Part shown: one piece after another, positions 23,464-31,281 of the stretch
Numbering within the stretch: position 1 is the stretch's first letter
Layout of the letters: every line of letters starts with the position of its first letter
NCBI GenBank assembly: GCA_014237395.1
Contig: JABZFP010000046.1
Span: 1-43,608, forward strand
From: Desulfobacteraceae bacterium
Lineage (GTDB): Bacteria; Desulfobacterota; Desulfobacteria; Desulfobacterales; UBA5852
DNA: 43,608 nt
Direction of reading: 5' to 3'
The notes under the pieces: generated by a model
Told to the model about the DNA's origin: nothing
What the model saw: the letters and a program-made list of their open reading frames with translations, nothing else
Database searches by the model: none
Made by a program: the position numbers and the translations under genes

Positions 23464-24015
23464 TCAATAGGGCAGGATCATGCCCGGTGTGAGGTGGGAA
23501 AAGTCCATGCCGCCGCAACCCCCGGAATTGGGTGCGGTGCCGCCTTTGGAAACGCCGATAACCATATACTGGTTACTCTGTTCGGCAACCACGATTGTGA
23601 CGCAGCAGGTTTTATCTGACATTGTTCCCATCGATGCCCGAATCGGGAAGACAGCGCTACCGTTGTAGCCGCCATTGTCGAGCACGACATCGAGCGGGAT
23701 CAATTCTTCTCCCCCTTCTCCCAGGCCATAGCCAATCGTCTTGCCGGCCCCGTCCAGGAAGTAGACGATGGCCAGCGCCTTTAATTTTGCATTTTTCCAT
23801 GGCCCGGGCATATTCGAAATGGCCAGCGGGATATTGACGTTAAAAAGGGTCTGATTTAGCATGATTTGGGGACCGAAATCTTTTTTCAGGGTAACCCCGG
23901 TCTTTTGCAGCATGCCGGCGGCTGCCGGGCCCGGAAACAGCCCGAGCAGGGCCGCGATAAGGACAAGTACAAGCATTCGCGATTGTTTTCTGTGGTGGCT
24001 GACCGTCTTTTTCAT
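23464..24015 (-). CDS. Secreted hypothetical protein
   Basis: The 183-residue protein starts MKKTVSHHRK with a hydrophobic core and a likely signal-peptidase site at GPAAAG (residue ~33). The mature part is beta-rich with FNVNIPLAISNMPGPW and VYFLDGAGKTIGYGLGEGG. It carries a late CC pair and a C-terminal Gly/Cys-rich segment (GTAPNSGGCGGMDF), perhaps disulfide-bonded. ATG 24015 is used, with GGGAG ~8 nt upstream, rather than the ATG 15 nt earlier. It lies between the AMP ligase and the repeat protein, all leftward, and may be co-transcribed with them. No family was recognised. Its place behind the biosynthetic genes suggests an envelope role, without direct support. Confidence 0.7.
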   Translation of the reverse strand: MKKTVSHHRKQSRMLVLVLIAALLGLFPGPAAAGMLQKTGVTLKKDFGPQIMLNQTLFNVNIPLAISNMPGPWKNAKLKALAIVYFLDGAGKTIGYGLGEGGEELIPLDVVLDNGGYNGSAVFPIRASMGTMSDKTCCVTIVVAEQSNQYMVIGVSKGGTAPNSGGCGGMDFSHLTPGMILPY

Positions 24016-24118
24016 TCTCGACTCCCACATTTAAGGTTTTGAATCGCCAGAGGTGAAGATCTGAAAGCGGCTGTCTTTCGGGTTCTGAAGATTTCGTACC
24101 CGTTATCGGCCAAAAGGT

Positions 24119-25498
24119 TCATTTTTCAAAAAGTTCAGCGGCCGTCTGGCGGTCGTATTTCCCGGCGGCGGACATGGGAATTTTGTCGACGGTCACCATC
24201 CGACGGGGCAGTGCGTAGGGTTCGACCTTGTCCGCCAGGGCCTGGCGGATCGCAACGACATCTACGTTTCCTTTTGACACCGCTTCGACCACCGCAACAA
24301 TCTCGTTTTCCCTGGTTCGCTCCGTGGCAAGGGCCAGTACCAGGGCATCCGCAATCTCCGGCAGGTCTTGCAGGCAGGATTGCACGCCTTCCAGATCCAC
24401 CCGTTTGCCGCCCACTTTGACGATGCCGTCCGCCCGTCCCATGAGGATAAAGCCGTGATCGGCGTCTCCCTGAACCCGGTCTCCGGTGAGGAAGAACCCA
24501 TCCGAATCGGTTTCGAGGCTGGGGGAGAGGTAGGAGGAGCGGACAAACAGGCGTTCGCCCGCAATGCGAATAGCGACCGACGCCAGCGGTGTCAGGGTGG
24601 TTTCATCGTTGGCGCGGTTGCGTGTGGCAACACCACCGGTTTCGGTGGAGCCGTAGATTTCGGTGACACCTACACCGGTTTGCTTAAAAAAAGACACCCC
24701 ATCTTCCGGTTCGAGACGCCCAGCCGAGGAAATCGCCAGGCGCAGGTGGTCGGCCTTAAAATTGACGTCGCGAAGCACCCGGTAGTGCGAAGGAACCCCT
24801 GCAAATACAGTGGCTTTATGGCGTGATATGGCATCCGTGATGTCCTGGGGATAGATGGACGGGCCGCCGGCCACACGGGCCGATGTCACCAGGGGGACCA
24901 GGACGGCGAACAGCAAACCGTAGATGTGGTAGGGCACCGTGGTGGTGACCAAACAGTCTGCCGGGGATAAGTTGAATTTTTCCACCATGAAATAGGCTTC
25001 CCCGAAAAGGTTTCCCACGGTTTTGGGCCATACTTGCGGTTTGCCGGTGGTGCCGCCGGTGAAGAGGCGGGCAATGATCTTGTCCGCCGGCGCGGGCGGC
25101 AGGCCGGCGGACGGAAACCCGGCGGGGGCGAAACGGACCAACTGCATGGGGGCCGGCAGGTCAACCGGTTGGTCGGTCACCACCCGGCAGGCGCCGGTGG
25201 CGGCGTGGATTTCCCTCAGGACGTTCGAATTCAGGGCATACGGCAGTAAGAATTCAGGTGTGCCGTCGGCGGCGGCGGTCAGCATGGCGGCAGCGGTCAG
25301 GGCTTTCTCCTGGGTATAAAGGATCACGGGTTCACGGGGGGCTTTGTGGGCGGCCAGGGCTCCCACCAGGCCGTAGGCCAGATCGTAGAGGGCCTGGTAG
25401 CTGACCAGATTCGCTATAAACGTCTTATGGGGGATGGCCGGCGCCTCGAGGAGACGGCCCATTTGCTCCGGTAGTCGGGACAGGTTGTCAAGATGCAT
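24119..25498 (-). CDS. AMP-dependent acyl/aryl ligase (ANL superfamily)
   Basis: This 459-residue adenylate-forming enzyme activates a carboxylate with ATP for transfer to CoA or an ACP. The phosphate loop is FTGGTTGKP (146-153), the adenine motif IYGSTETGG (281-289), the ribose aspartate Asp340 (FLTGD), the hinge VGGKRVDLEG and the C-terminal catalytic Lys447 (SAAGKYDR). At ~460 residues it is shorter than most fatty-acid CoA ligases and similar in size to the ligases of aryl-polyene loci. There an aryl acid such as 4-hydroxycinnamate is the primer, but no ammonia lyase is visible here, so the substrate is open. It starts 3 nt after the radical SAM gene ends. It probably loads the starter of the pathway. 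Confidence 0.86.
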   Translation of the reverse strand: MHLDNLSRLPEQMGRLLEAPAIPHKTFIANLVSYQALYDLAYGLVGALAAHKAPREPVILYTQEKALTAAAMLTAAADGTPEFLLPYALNSNVLREIHAATGACRVVTDQPVDLPAPMQLVRFAPAGFPSAGLPPAPADKIIARLFTGGTTGKPQVWPKTVGNLFGEAYFMVEKFNLSPADCLVTTTVPYHIYGLLFAVLVPLVTSARVAGGPSIYPQDITDAISRHKATVFAGVPSHYRVLRDVNFKADHLRLAISSAGRLEPEDGVSFFKQTGVGVTEIYGSTETGGVATRNRANDETTLTPLASVAIRIAGERLFVRSSYLSPSLETDSDGFFLTGDRVQGDADHGFILMGRADGIVKVGGKRVDLEGVQSCLQDLPEIADALVLALATERTRENEIVAVVEAVSKGNVDVVAIRQALADKVEPYALPRRMVTVDKIPMSAAGKYDRQTAAELFEK

Positions 25499-25501
25499 CC
25501 G

Positions 25502-26935
25502 TCAGTGATCCTCTTGGGGTTCGAAATTACGTTTGGCCGCCAGGAAGCCGGGCAGATGGGCCATGACGTGCCATAGGCTCCAGCGGTGTCCCCACATGCG
25601 GCGGCGGAATTTGCGACGCCAGTCCGGGCTGGAGTAAAAACGTTTGACATGTTGATTGTAGAGTTCGTCCAGGGCTTCCCGGGAGGCAATGGCGCGGGGC
25701 ACGAAGACGAAATTCAGGCAATTCATTTGCCGCCAGTCTTCACGGAAGGTTCCGTGTTCCTGAAGCGTCTGCCAAACCGGGGCGCCGTGGAACGGGGTGA
25801 ACTTGGACATGTTCATGTCGTCCAGACCCAGGGACATGACAAAATCGCTGGTGCGGCGGATGGAGGCCTCGGTCTCCCCGGGCAGGCCCATCATGAACAG
25901 CCCCTTGGCCCGCAGCCCGTGGGCCTGGATGCGGCGGATCGTCTCCTTGACGCCTTCCAGATGAACCCCCGGTTTGTGGCGGTCCATGAGGGTCTCGTCG
26001 CCGGTCTCGATGCCCAGCGAAACTTGCAGACAACCGGCCGTCTTGAGCATCCGCAGCAGATCGTCGTCGGCATGGCCCACCCGCACGGCACAGTTGAACT
26101 GAACCCCCAGGGGGCGTTTGCCGAGCAGGGCGCAGAGTTCGGTGATGCGGCGGCGGTGGGCGGTGAACAGGTCATCGTAGATATTCAGGTGGCGAACACC
26201 GAACCGATTGCGCAGGTAACGCATATGGGCATAGATGTAAGCTGCGGAATTGTAGCGGTAGCCCTGCTTGAAGACCGAGCGGTCGCAGTAGGAGCACTTG
26301 TAGGGGCATCCCCGGCTGGTGACCATGGTGGCCCCGGGGCGTTGAATGTAGCTGAACAGCGGCAGGTGGTAGCGCCGGGGAAACCCCCACAGCAGGTCAT
26401 AGGCCGGAAACGGCATTTGGTCGAGGTCCGGCAGGAGGGGGCGCCGCGGGTTGGTGACGACCCGCTCGTCATCCCGCCAGATCAGCCCCGTGATGTCGGC
26501 CGGCGGAGCGCCATCCGCCAGCTCTGCCAGGGTAGCCTCGCCTTCCCCCATGCAGAGAAAGTCGATGGCTGGAAACGCTTTCAGCAAAGGCGCGCCGATG
26601 GCGGAGACATGGACACCGCCGAAAACGGTTTTGATCTCGGGGCGCTGCTGCTTGATCGCTTCGGCCAGGCCGTAGCCGTCCAGAAAGCCAGAGGTCGTGG
26701 CCGAAAAACCCACCAGGTCGGGTTGCCGATCCAGGATGTCCCGGACAACGGCCGGTTGGGGGCGGGGCCGGTCCCAGGCCAGACAGTCGTAGACGTGCAC
26801 CCGATGGTGCCGTTCCCTGAGCCAGGCGGCCATGGAAAGCAGCCCCAACGGCGCCATGCGGTTGGCGATGGGGGTGAAATCGGTTTGGCCGTGAACCCAG
26901 TTGGACCCGGCCGGATGGACCAGTGTAATGTTCAT
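25502..26935 (-). CDS. B12-binding-domain radical SAM protein (cluster enzyme 3)
   Basis: The 477-residue protein has an N-terminal B12-binding region (MNITLVHPAG, APLGLLSMAAWL, LVGFSATT, VFGGVHVSA, LCMGEGE) and a radical SAM barrel with C210, C214 and C217 in RGCPYKCSYC. Further family motifs are IYDDLF, SLGIETGDE and MMGLPGETE. It belongs to the large BchE/HpnJ/PhpK-like group. It starts 1 nt after the GT2 gene's stop and ends 3 nt before the ligase, so it is embedded in the ligase operon. It is one of three B12-type radical SAM enzymes in the window and is clearly distinct from those at 1674 and 8107. The histidine-rich start of the superfamily B12 loop (DxHxxG) is not evident. The reaction is unknown. 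Confidence 0.87.
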   Translation of the reverse strand: MNITLVHPAGSNWVHGQTDFTPIANRMAPLGLLSMAAWLRERHHRVHVYDCLAWDRPRPQPAVVRDILDRQPDLVGFSATTSGFLDGYGLAEAIKQQRPEIKTVFGGVHVSAIGAPLLKAFPAIDFLCMGEGEATLAELADGAPPADITGLIWRDDERVVTNPRRPLLPDLDQMPFPAYDLLWGFPRRYHLPLFSYIQRPGATMVTSRGCPYKCSYCDRSVFKQGYRYNSAAYIYAHMRYLRNRFGVRHLNIYDDLFTAHRRRITELCALLGKRPLGVQFNCAVRVGHADDDLLRMLKTAGCLQVSLGIETGDETLMDRHKPGVHLEGVKETIRRIQAHGLRAKGLFMMGLPGETEASIRRTSDFVMSLGLDDMNMSKFTPFHGAPVWQTLQEHGTFREDWRQMNCLNFVFVPRAIASREALDELYNQHVKRFYSSPDWRRKFRRRMWGHRWSLWHVMAHLPGFLAAKRNFEPQEDH

Positions 26936-26936
26936 T

Positions 26937-28097
26937 CTAACCTGCCCCCGATCCCAGGTTGCGGACCGCGGCCATGCTGCGGGCCGCCAAACGGGCCATC
27001 ATAAGCGTCATGCCGCCGATGAGAAGCGCCAGCAGCGGTGCCAGGACAAGGGATCCCAGCAGCCATTCGTACAGTCGTTCGAGGGCTTGGTAGCCAAGGG
27101 TTTCCAGCGATATTTCGGTCAGAAAGCGCCCGTGGCGCAGAAAGTAACCGGTTTCGATGCACAGGGCCGGCACTACCGGCGGCATGCAGAGTTGGCTGGA
27201 TGCCAGGGCGGCGACTTTGTTCAGGCGAAAATAGGTGGCGGTCAGGATAATGACCAGGGTGTGGCAGGCGATCAGGGGCAGGGTGCCTAAAAACACGCCC
27301 ACAGCAGCGGCCAGCGCCAGTTGGGTCGGTGAGGTATTCTCCCGCAGCAGGGTGCGCAGCGAGCGCATGGGGCGCCACACGGAGATTTTGAATCCTGCCT
27401 GACCGGCATCGGGCACCAGTTTGCGGTGTGGCACCGGGAGGACGGATCGCAGGGCGTAATGCACATTGAGCAGGAACCGCCAGACCCGTTCCCCTAAAGA
27501 CGACGGCTCGCCGTGGTGCACCGCCATCGCCGTGTCCACGGCAACCTCGTGAAACGGTACGCCCGCCCAGGCCGATTTGACGAGAATTTCGGCACCAAGC
27601 ATTGCGCCGCGCTGGTAGAGCCGCAGGTTTTCGATGACCGTTAGGGGATAGATGCGCAAGGCACAGAGGGGATCACGCAGGTGCCGCCCGGTTTGCATCT
27701 TGAGCCAGAACCGGGGCCATCGCCGCCCGATCCATCGCCGGCGCCAACCGGTTAGCAAGGCCGGCGGCCGCCAGCCAATGACCAGGGCGTCGGGATGGGC
27801 CTGACAGGCCGCAACCATTTTTTGAATGTCCGGCATGATCGTCGGCGGCCACTGCCTTAGCACCATGAGATGGGTGGCCTCAAGCGCCCGGGCGCGGGTG
27901 GCGGCGGTTCGCAGATGAGTCCCTAAAAGCCTGCCAGGCACGGCAGGCGCTGTCGAAGCGTCTCCTTTCGTCGGGGTTGCCGCAGGCGGGTTTATCCCTT
28001 CGACGATGATGCACGTGGGCGGGAGGTTGGTTTTCACGATCGTCGGTATGGCTCGGCCGGGGCCGGGAAGCACTACAATGGCAATTCGGGTGGTCAT
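26937..28097 (-). CDS. Family-2 glycosyltransferase fused to a DUF2062 membrane domain
   Basis: The ~386-residue protein combines an N-terminal GT2-like part (~1-225) with a C-terminal DUF2062 membrane module (~245-375). The latter has ENTSPTQLALAAAVGVFLGTLP-like start, a polytopic core and QLCMPPVVPALCIETGYFLRHG. The GT part retains DPLCALRIYPL and FHEVAVDT segments seen in dolichyl-phosphate-mannose-synthase-like enzymes, but its first ~80 residues lack a clear DxD, so donor binding is uncertain. GT2-DUF2062 fusions occur in aryl-polyene and related lipid loci. ATG 28097 has no good ribosome site. A terminator-like hairpin lies just upstream. It may glycosylate the polyene-like product at the membrane. 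Confidence 0.72.
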   Translation of the reverse strand: MTTRIAIVVLPGPGRAIPTIVKTNLPPTCIIVEGINPPAATPTKGDASTAPAVPGRLLGTHLRTAATRARALEATHLMVLRQWPPTIMPDIQKMVAACQAHPDALVIGWRPPALLTGWRRRWIGRRWPRFWLKMQTGRHLRDPLCALRIYPLTVIENLRLYQRGAMLGAEILVKSAWAGVPFHEVAVDTAMAVHHGEPSSLGERVWRFLLNVHYALRSVLPVPHRKLVPDAGQAGFKISVWRPMRSLRTLLRENTSPTQLALAAAVGVFLGTLPLIACHTLVIILTATYFRLNKVAALASSQLCMPPVVPALCIETGYFLRHGRFLTEISLETLGYQALERLYEWLLGSLVLAPLLALLIGGMTLMMARLAARSMAAVRNLGSGAG

Positions 28098-28116
28098 GCG
28101 TTCAGGTTGTCATCCC

Positions 28117-28149
28117 AAAATGGAAACCTGCCGGGTGTTGGCCGGCAGG
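28117..28149 (-). terminator. Candidate terminator/attenuator upstream of the glycosyltransferase
   Basis: On the minus strand CCTGCCGG pairs with CCGGCAGG (plus coordinates 28142-28149 and 28127-28134) across a 7-nt loop, followed by TTTCCATTTT. It lies in the 181-bp gap between the hotdog fusion gene and the glycosyltransferase. The remaining gap holds nothing else recognisable. Confidence 0.4.
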
Positions 28150-28278
28150 GGTGTTTACACGATCCGGTTTGGCGCTTCAACCGGCGATCTAATCCTACCG
28201 TTTAGCAGGCTCCCCGCCGGATGGCAAGGATGATGGGACGGCTGAAGGGGGCGATGGGATGCCACGTGATTCGTGGGA

Positions 28279-29169
28279 TCACACGGAAGCCGGTTCGGCC
28301 AATCGAAAGGTCAGGTGGAAGGTGGCGATCCGGCGGTCTAAAACCATCAGCGTTACGGCTGCTTTATGGTTGCTGGGCGTACGCTCCAGGTCACAGTGAA
28401 CGCGGACGGATTGTCCGGGAGGCAGCGGTTCCCGGAATTTGGCGTTGTCGATGCGTTCCAGTTGAAGCGGTGCCTGCGTTGCGGATGCCAGCATGATCTG
28501 GGCCATCCGGATCTGGACGAAGGCGGGCAGCAGCGGGTTTCCGGGAAAGTGGCCCCGGAAGGCGATAAACTCCGGCGGGAAACAAAAGGATTGGACGATG
28601 CCGTGATCTCCCTCCCGTTTCAAGGCGTGGTCAGCGGCGGCCTGGATGGCGTTTTGGAGCGATATCAGCGACTGCGACGGATTTGAGGGTGTCTTTGTTG
28701 TCGTGCCGGAAGGGGCATGGTGCGAAGGGTGCAGCCAGAGTTTCAGCTGGCCGCCGGCGATTCGTCGCTCGTGACGGTGAACATGGCCTTCAAGCATTGC
28801 AAACGCGCCGAAGGCGCCGGTTTGCTTTATCACGATGGTGAGCTGATCGCCGATACGGGCGGTGTCTAAACAGTCCATCCCGGTGGCCCCTGCCAGGAAC
28901 CCCACCCGGGGCGGCCGGCCCTGCTGCCGATCGCGCCAGCTTTTTGCCGCGGCAAAGGTCTGGCCCATGAGTTCCAGATGCGCGGTGGGATCGAGCGTGC
29001 CATCGGCGTTGACATGGAGGCTGTCTGCCCGGACGGTGGTGCTGGCGCGGCCAGCGGCAGCATTGACTTCCAGGAGGTGTTCGATCAGACGCACCGGCGG
29101 CCGATGGGGAACCAGATCGGACGCCGGTGCAGGCAGGTCGGCGGCAGTGCGCCTCTCGGGTTCGGACAT
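28279..29169 (-). CDS. Fused ApeP-like and ApeI-like double-hotdog dehydratase
   Basis: The 296-residue protein joins two hotdog units. The N-terminal one (~1-150) resembles ApeP: LVPHRPPVRLIEHLLEV with His22, then the central helix HLELMGQTFAAAKSW with Glu66, and GFLAGATG. The C-terminal one (~170-296) resembles ApeI: FRGHFPGNPLLPAFVQ with His207, then KFREPLPPGQSV. In aryl-polyene loci these two dehydratases are separate genes, so a single fused chain is notable and should fold as an internal heterodimer. ATG 29169 follows AGGG, and it begins 10 nt after the upstream lipoprotein stop. It likely supplies the main dehydration steps. In the second unit the residue after LLP is Ala where the single protein at 9490 has Gly. 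Confidence 0.82.
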   Translation of the reverse strand: MSEPERRTAADLPAPASDLVPHRPPVRLIEHLLEVNAAAGRASTTVRADSLHVNADGTLDPTAHLELMGQTFAAAKSWRDRQQGRPPRVGFLAGATGMDCLDTARIGDQLTIVIKQTGAFGAFAMLEGHVHRHERRIAGGQLKLWLHPSHHAPSGTTTKTPSNPSQSLISLQNAIQAAADHALKREGDHGIVQSFCFPPEFIAFRGHFPGNPLLPAFVQIRMAQIMLASATQAPLQLERIDNAKFREPLPPGQSVRVHCDLERTPSNHKAAVTLMVLDRRIATFHLTFRLAEPASV

Positions 29170-29179
29170 TCCGAAGACC

Positions 29180-29779
29180 CTATTGAACCTGGGTGACTTT
29201 GCCGTTGCTGAACCTGACGGTCTTCATGACCCAGCGGTTGCGCCAGTAAGTCCACACATTGTCTTCGAGCGACGGCGTTTTATGCCGGGCCGGGTAGCCC
29301 CAGGCCACGCGAACCCCTTTTTTGGTCATGCCGGATAACACGCGGCCTTCCGTGATCCCTTTGCGGTCGGTGGCACTGAGTCCTGACAGGGCGACTTTCT
29401 GGGGGCCGGTGATCAGATTGAGGTATTCTTCCACGGACATGCCGCCCATGTTGCCGGCGCGGTATTCGAAATAAATGAGCTGGTTATTGTCCAGGCGGGT
29501 AAGCGTGAATCCCCCGCGGTATTTGCCAACGGAAACGGCCGTGTTCACCGGAACAAAAAAATGGCCCGTATCCGGCTGGACATAGTTGGCATAACTGGCG
29601 ATATATTCCGTCTTGCCGCCGCGGGCGGCCTTGGTGTATCCGTGGATGTTGTTTTGGAGGTAAACATTGGTGTAGCCTTCATAGGGCGTCGGGGTGCCCC
29701 CCATGCCGGCACATCCCAGCAGCCCGAATAGCAATACGAGAGTGACGGCCATGGCCGTCAAGGTTGTCTTGGTTGGCAT
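29180..29779 (-). CDS. Lipoprotein of unknown function at the head of the ligase operon
   Basis: The 199-residue protein begins MPTKTTLTAMAVTLVLLFGL and has lipidated Cys23 in GLLGCAG. ATG 29779 is chosen because AAAGGAGG lies 6 nt before it; an upstream in-frame ATG (29851) would bury this site. The mature part is beta-rich with FFVPVNTAVSVGKYRGGF, IYFEYRAGN, and a late VAWGYPARHKTPSLEDNVWTYW segment. That last stretch is reminiscent of SmpA/BamE-like beta-hairpins (V-x-x-x-W-G-x-P-x-x…W-x-Y), but the resemblance is partial. It is the first gene of the leftward block to 22598. An outer-membrane assembly or lipid-handling role is inferred only. Confidence 0.72.
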   Translation of the reverse strand: MPTKTTLTAMAVTLVLLFGLLGCAGMGGTPTPYEGYTNVYLQNNIHGYTKAARGGKTEYIASYANYVQPDTGHFFVPVNTAVSVGKYRGGFTLTRLDNNQLIYFEYRAGNMGGMSVEEYLNLITGPQKVALSGLSATDRKGITEGRVLSGMTKKGVRVAWGYPARHKTPSLEDNVWTYWRNRWVMKTVRFSNGKVTQVQ

Positions 29780-29998
29780 GATTTCCTCCTTTGGGTTTCG
29801 ATGGACCGGTTTGGTGAATGATGCGGTTCCGTGTAAACAATAGGACGTCATTTGAAAATTACGACAGGGAAGAGCTATTGATTAGCAAAAAAACGATGCG
29901 GGTGCAAATTGTCGGTTGAAGGATCGTTTTCCGTGCTGACGACCTGCGATAAACCGGAATGGTTGTCGAATTGCTGACCACGAAGAAAAGGAGATGTC

Positions 29999-31153
29999 AT
30001 GGCGTTTGAATTTGCGACGGCGGGCCGGATTGTCTTCGGCCGGGGATGTGCCGCCCGTATCGGCGAAGAAGCCGCTCAATTCGGTCGTCGCGTCTTCGTT
30101 TTGACCGGGCGCCGGAGGGAGCGCTGGGCATTTTTGTGGGAAGACCTGCGGCGCAGGGGGATGGATTGCGAGAGATTTGCGATCATGCACGAGCCCACCG
30201 TCACAAATGTTGAACAGGCGGTGCAGATGGCTGCGGCTGCCGGGGTGGACGTGGTGATCGGCATCGGTGGCGGCAGTGTGATCGATGCCGCCAAAGCGGT
30301 GGCGGCGAAGTTGCCCAATCCGGGCGACCTCCTGAATTTCTTGGAGGTGATCGGCCAGGGCCGGCCTCTCGAAAATCCCTCCCTGCCGTGCATTGCGGTG
30401 CCCACCACGGCCGGGACCGGCGCCGAGGTGACCCGCAACGCCGTGCTGCGCTCCGAGGCGCATGGCGTCAAGGTCAGTTTGCGAAGTGATACCATGCTGC
30501 CGGTGCGGGCCATGGTCGATCCCGATCTGACCCTGAGCGTTTCGCCCGAGATGACGGCCGGCACCGGCCTGGATGCGTTGACCCAACTCCAGGAGGCCTT
30601 TGTGAGCCAACGGGGCAACCCCCTGACGGACGGGCTGTGCCGGGAGGGGCTGCGCCGGGCGGCGCGATCGCTGGAACGGGCCTTTGCCCATGGTGATGAC
30701 AGCGCGGCCCGGGAGGACATGGCGCTGGCCAGCCTATTCGGCGGGTTGGCCCTGGCCAACGCCGGACTGGGCGCGGTGCACGGCTTTGCCGGCCCTTTGG
30801 GGGGGATGGTGCCGGCCGCGCACGGCATGATTTGCGCCGCGCTATTGCCGCCGGTCATGGCCGCCAACATTCAGGCCTTGACCGAACGGGATCCGGACCA
30901 TCCGTCGCTGGACCGTTATCGTGAAACGGCGGTTCTGTTGACCGGTCGGGCCGACGCCACGGCGAAAGACGGTGTTGCATGGGTGCGGCAGTTATGCCAT
31001 CGCCTGAAGGTGCCATCTCTTGAAAGGCTCGGGTTTACGGCGGCGCAAACCGCGGAGGCGGTATCCAAGGCCTGCCGGGCCAGCAGCATGAAGGGCAATC
31101 CGGTAATGCTGACTGAAGAAGAATTGGCAGCGATCTATCGAAACGCTTTATAG
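29999..31153 (+). CDS. Iron-containing (group III) alcohol dehydrogenase
   Basis: The 384-residue enzyme has the group III alcohol dehydrogenase fold with NAD loop GIGGGSVIDAAK (~91-102) and PTTAGTGAEVT. It should interconvert an alcohol and aldehyde or ketone with NAD(P)H. Of the usual four metal ligands, Asp192, His261 (AVHGFAGPLGG) and His275 (AAHGM) are present, while the His expected in DALTH is Gln196 (DALTQ). This Gln variant occurs in a branch of the family, so the enzyme is probably active, perhaps with altered metal. ATG 29999 follows AAAAGGAGA. It is divergent from the lipoprotein gene and convergent with the next oxidoreductase. Its substrate and any tie to the lipid locus are unknown. 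Confidence 0.9.
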   Translation: MAFEFATAGRIVFGRGCAARIGEEAAQFGRRVFVLTGRRRERWAFLWEDLRRRGMDCERFAIMHEPTVTNVEQAVQMAAAAGVDVVIGIGGGSVIDAAKAVAAKLPNPGDLLNFLEVIGQGRPLENPSLPCIAVPTTAGTGAEVTRNAVLRSEAHGVKVSLRSDTMLPVRAMVDPDLTLSVSPEMTAGTGLDALTQLQEAFVSQRGNPLTDGLCREGLRRAARSLERAFAHGDDSAAREDMALASLFGGLALANAGLGAVHGFAGPLGGMVPAAHGMICAALLPPVMAANIQALTERDPDHPSLDRYRETAVLLTGRADATAKDGVAWVRQLCHRLKVPSLERLGFTAAQTAEAVSKACRASSMKGNPVMLTEEELAAIYRNAL

Positions 31154-31281
31154 ACGTTGTCACGCTTAACCCTGCGCGTCGACGCAGCGATTTTGACACC
31201 GCAGGCTTAAAAGCTACGGCGAGGATTGCAAAATCGTGAGAACGCCGCGCTGGGCCGAAAGACGCCCTTTCTGGCGGGGGC

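Noticed and set aside
25586..27004. A 472-codon plus-strand frame opposite the third B12-type radical SAM gene
   Set aside because: The opposite strand encodes clear CxxxCxxC and B12-type motifs; this frame shows none.
31172..31194. CTGCG/CGCAG palindrome followed by TTTT after the alcohol dehydrogenase
   Set aside because: Five-base arms with an inner GTCGAC and a distant, short T-run are too weak to call a terminator.
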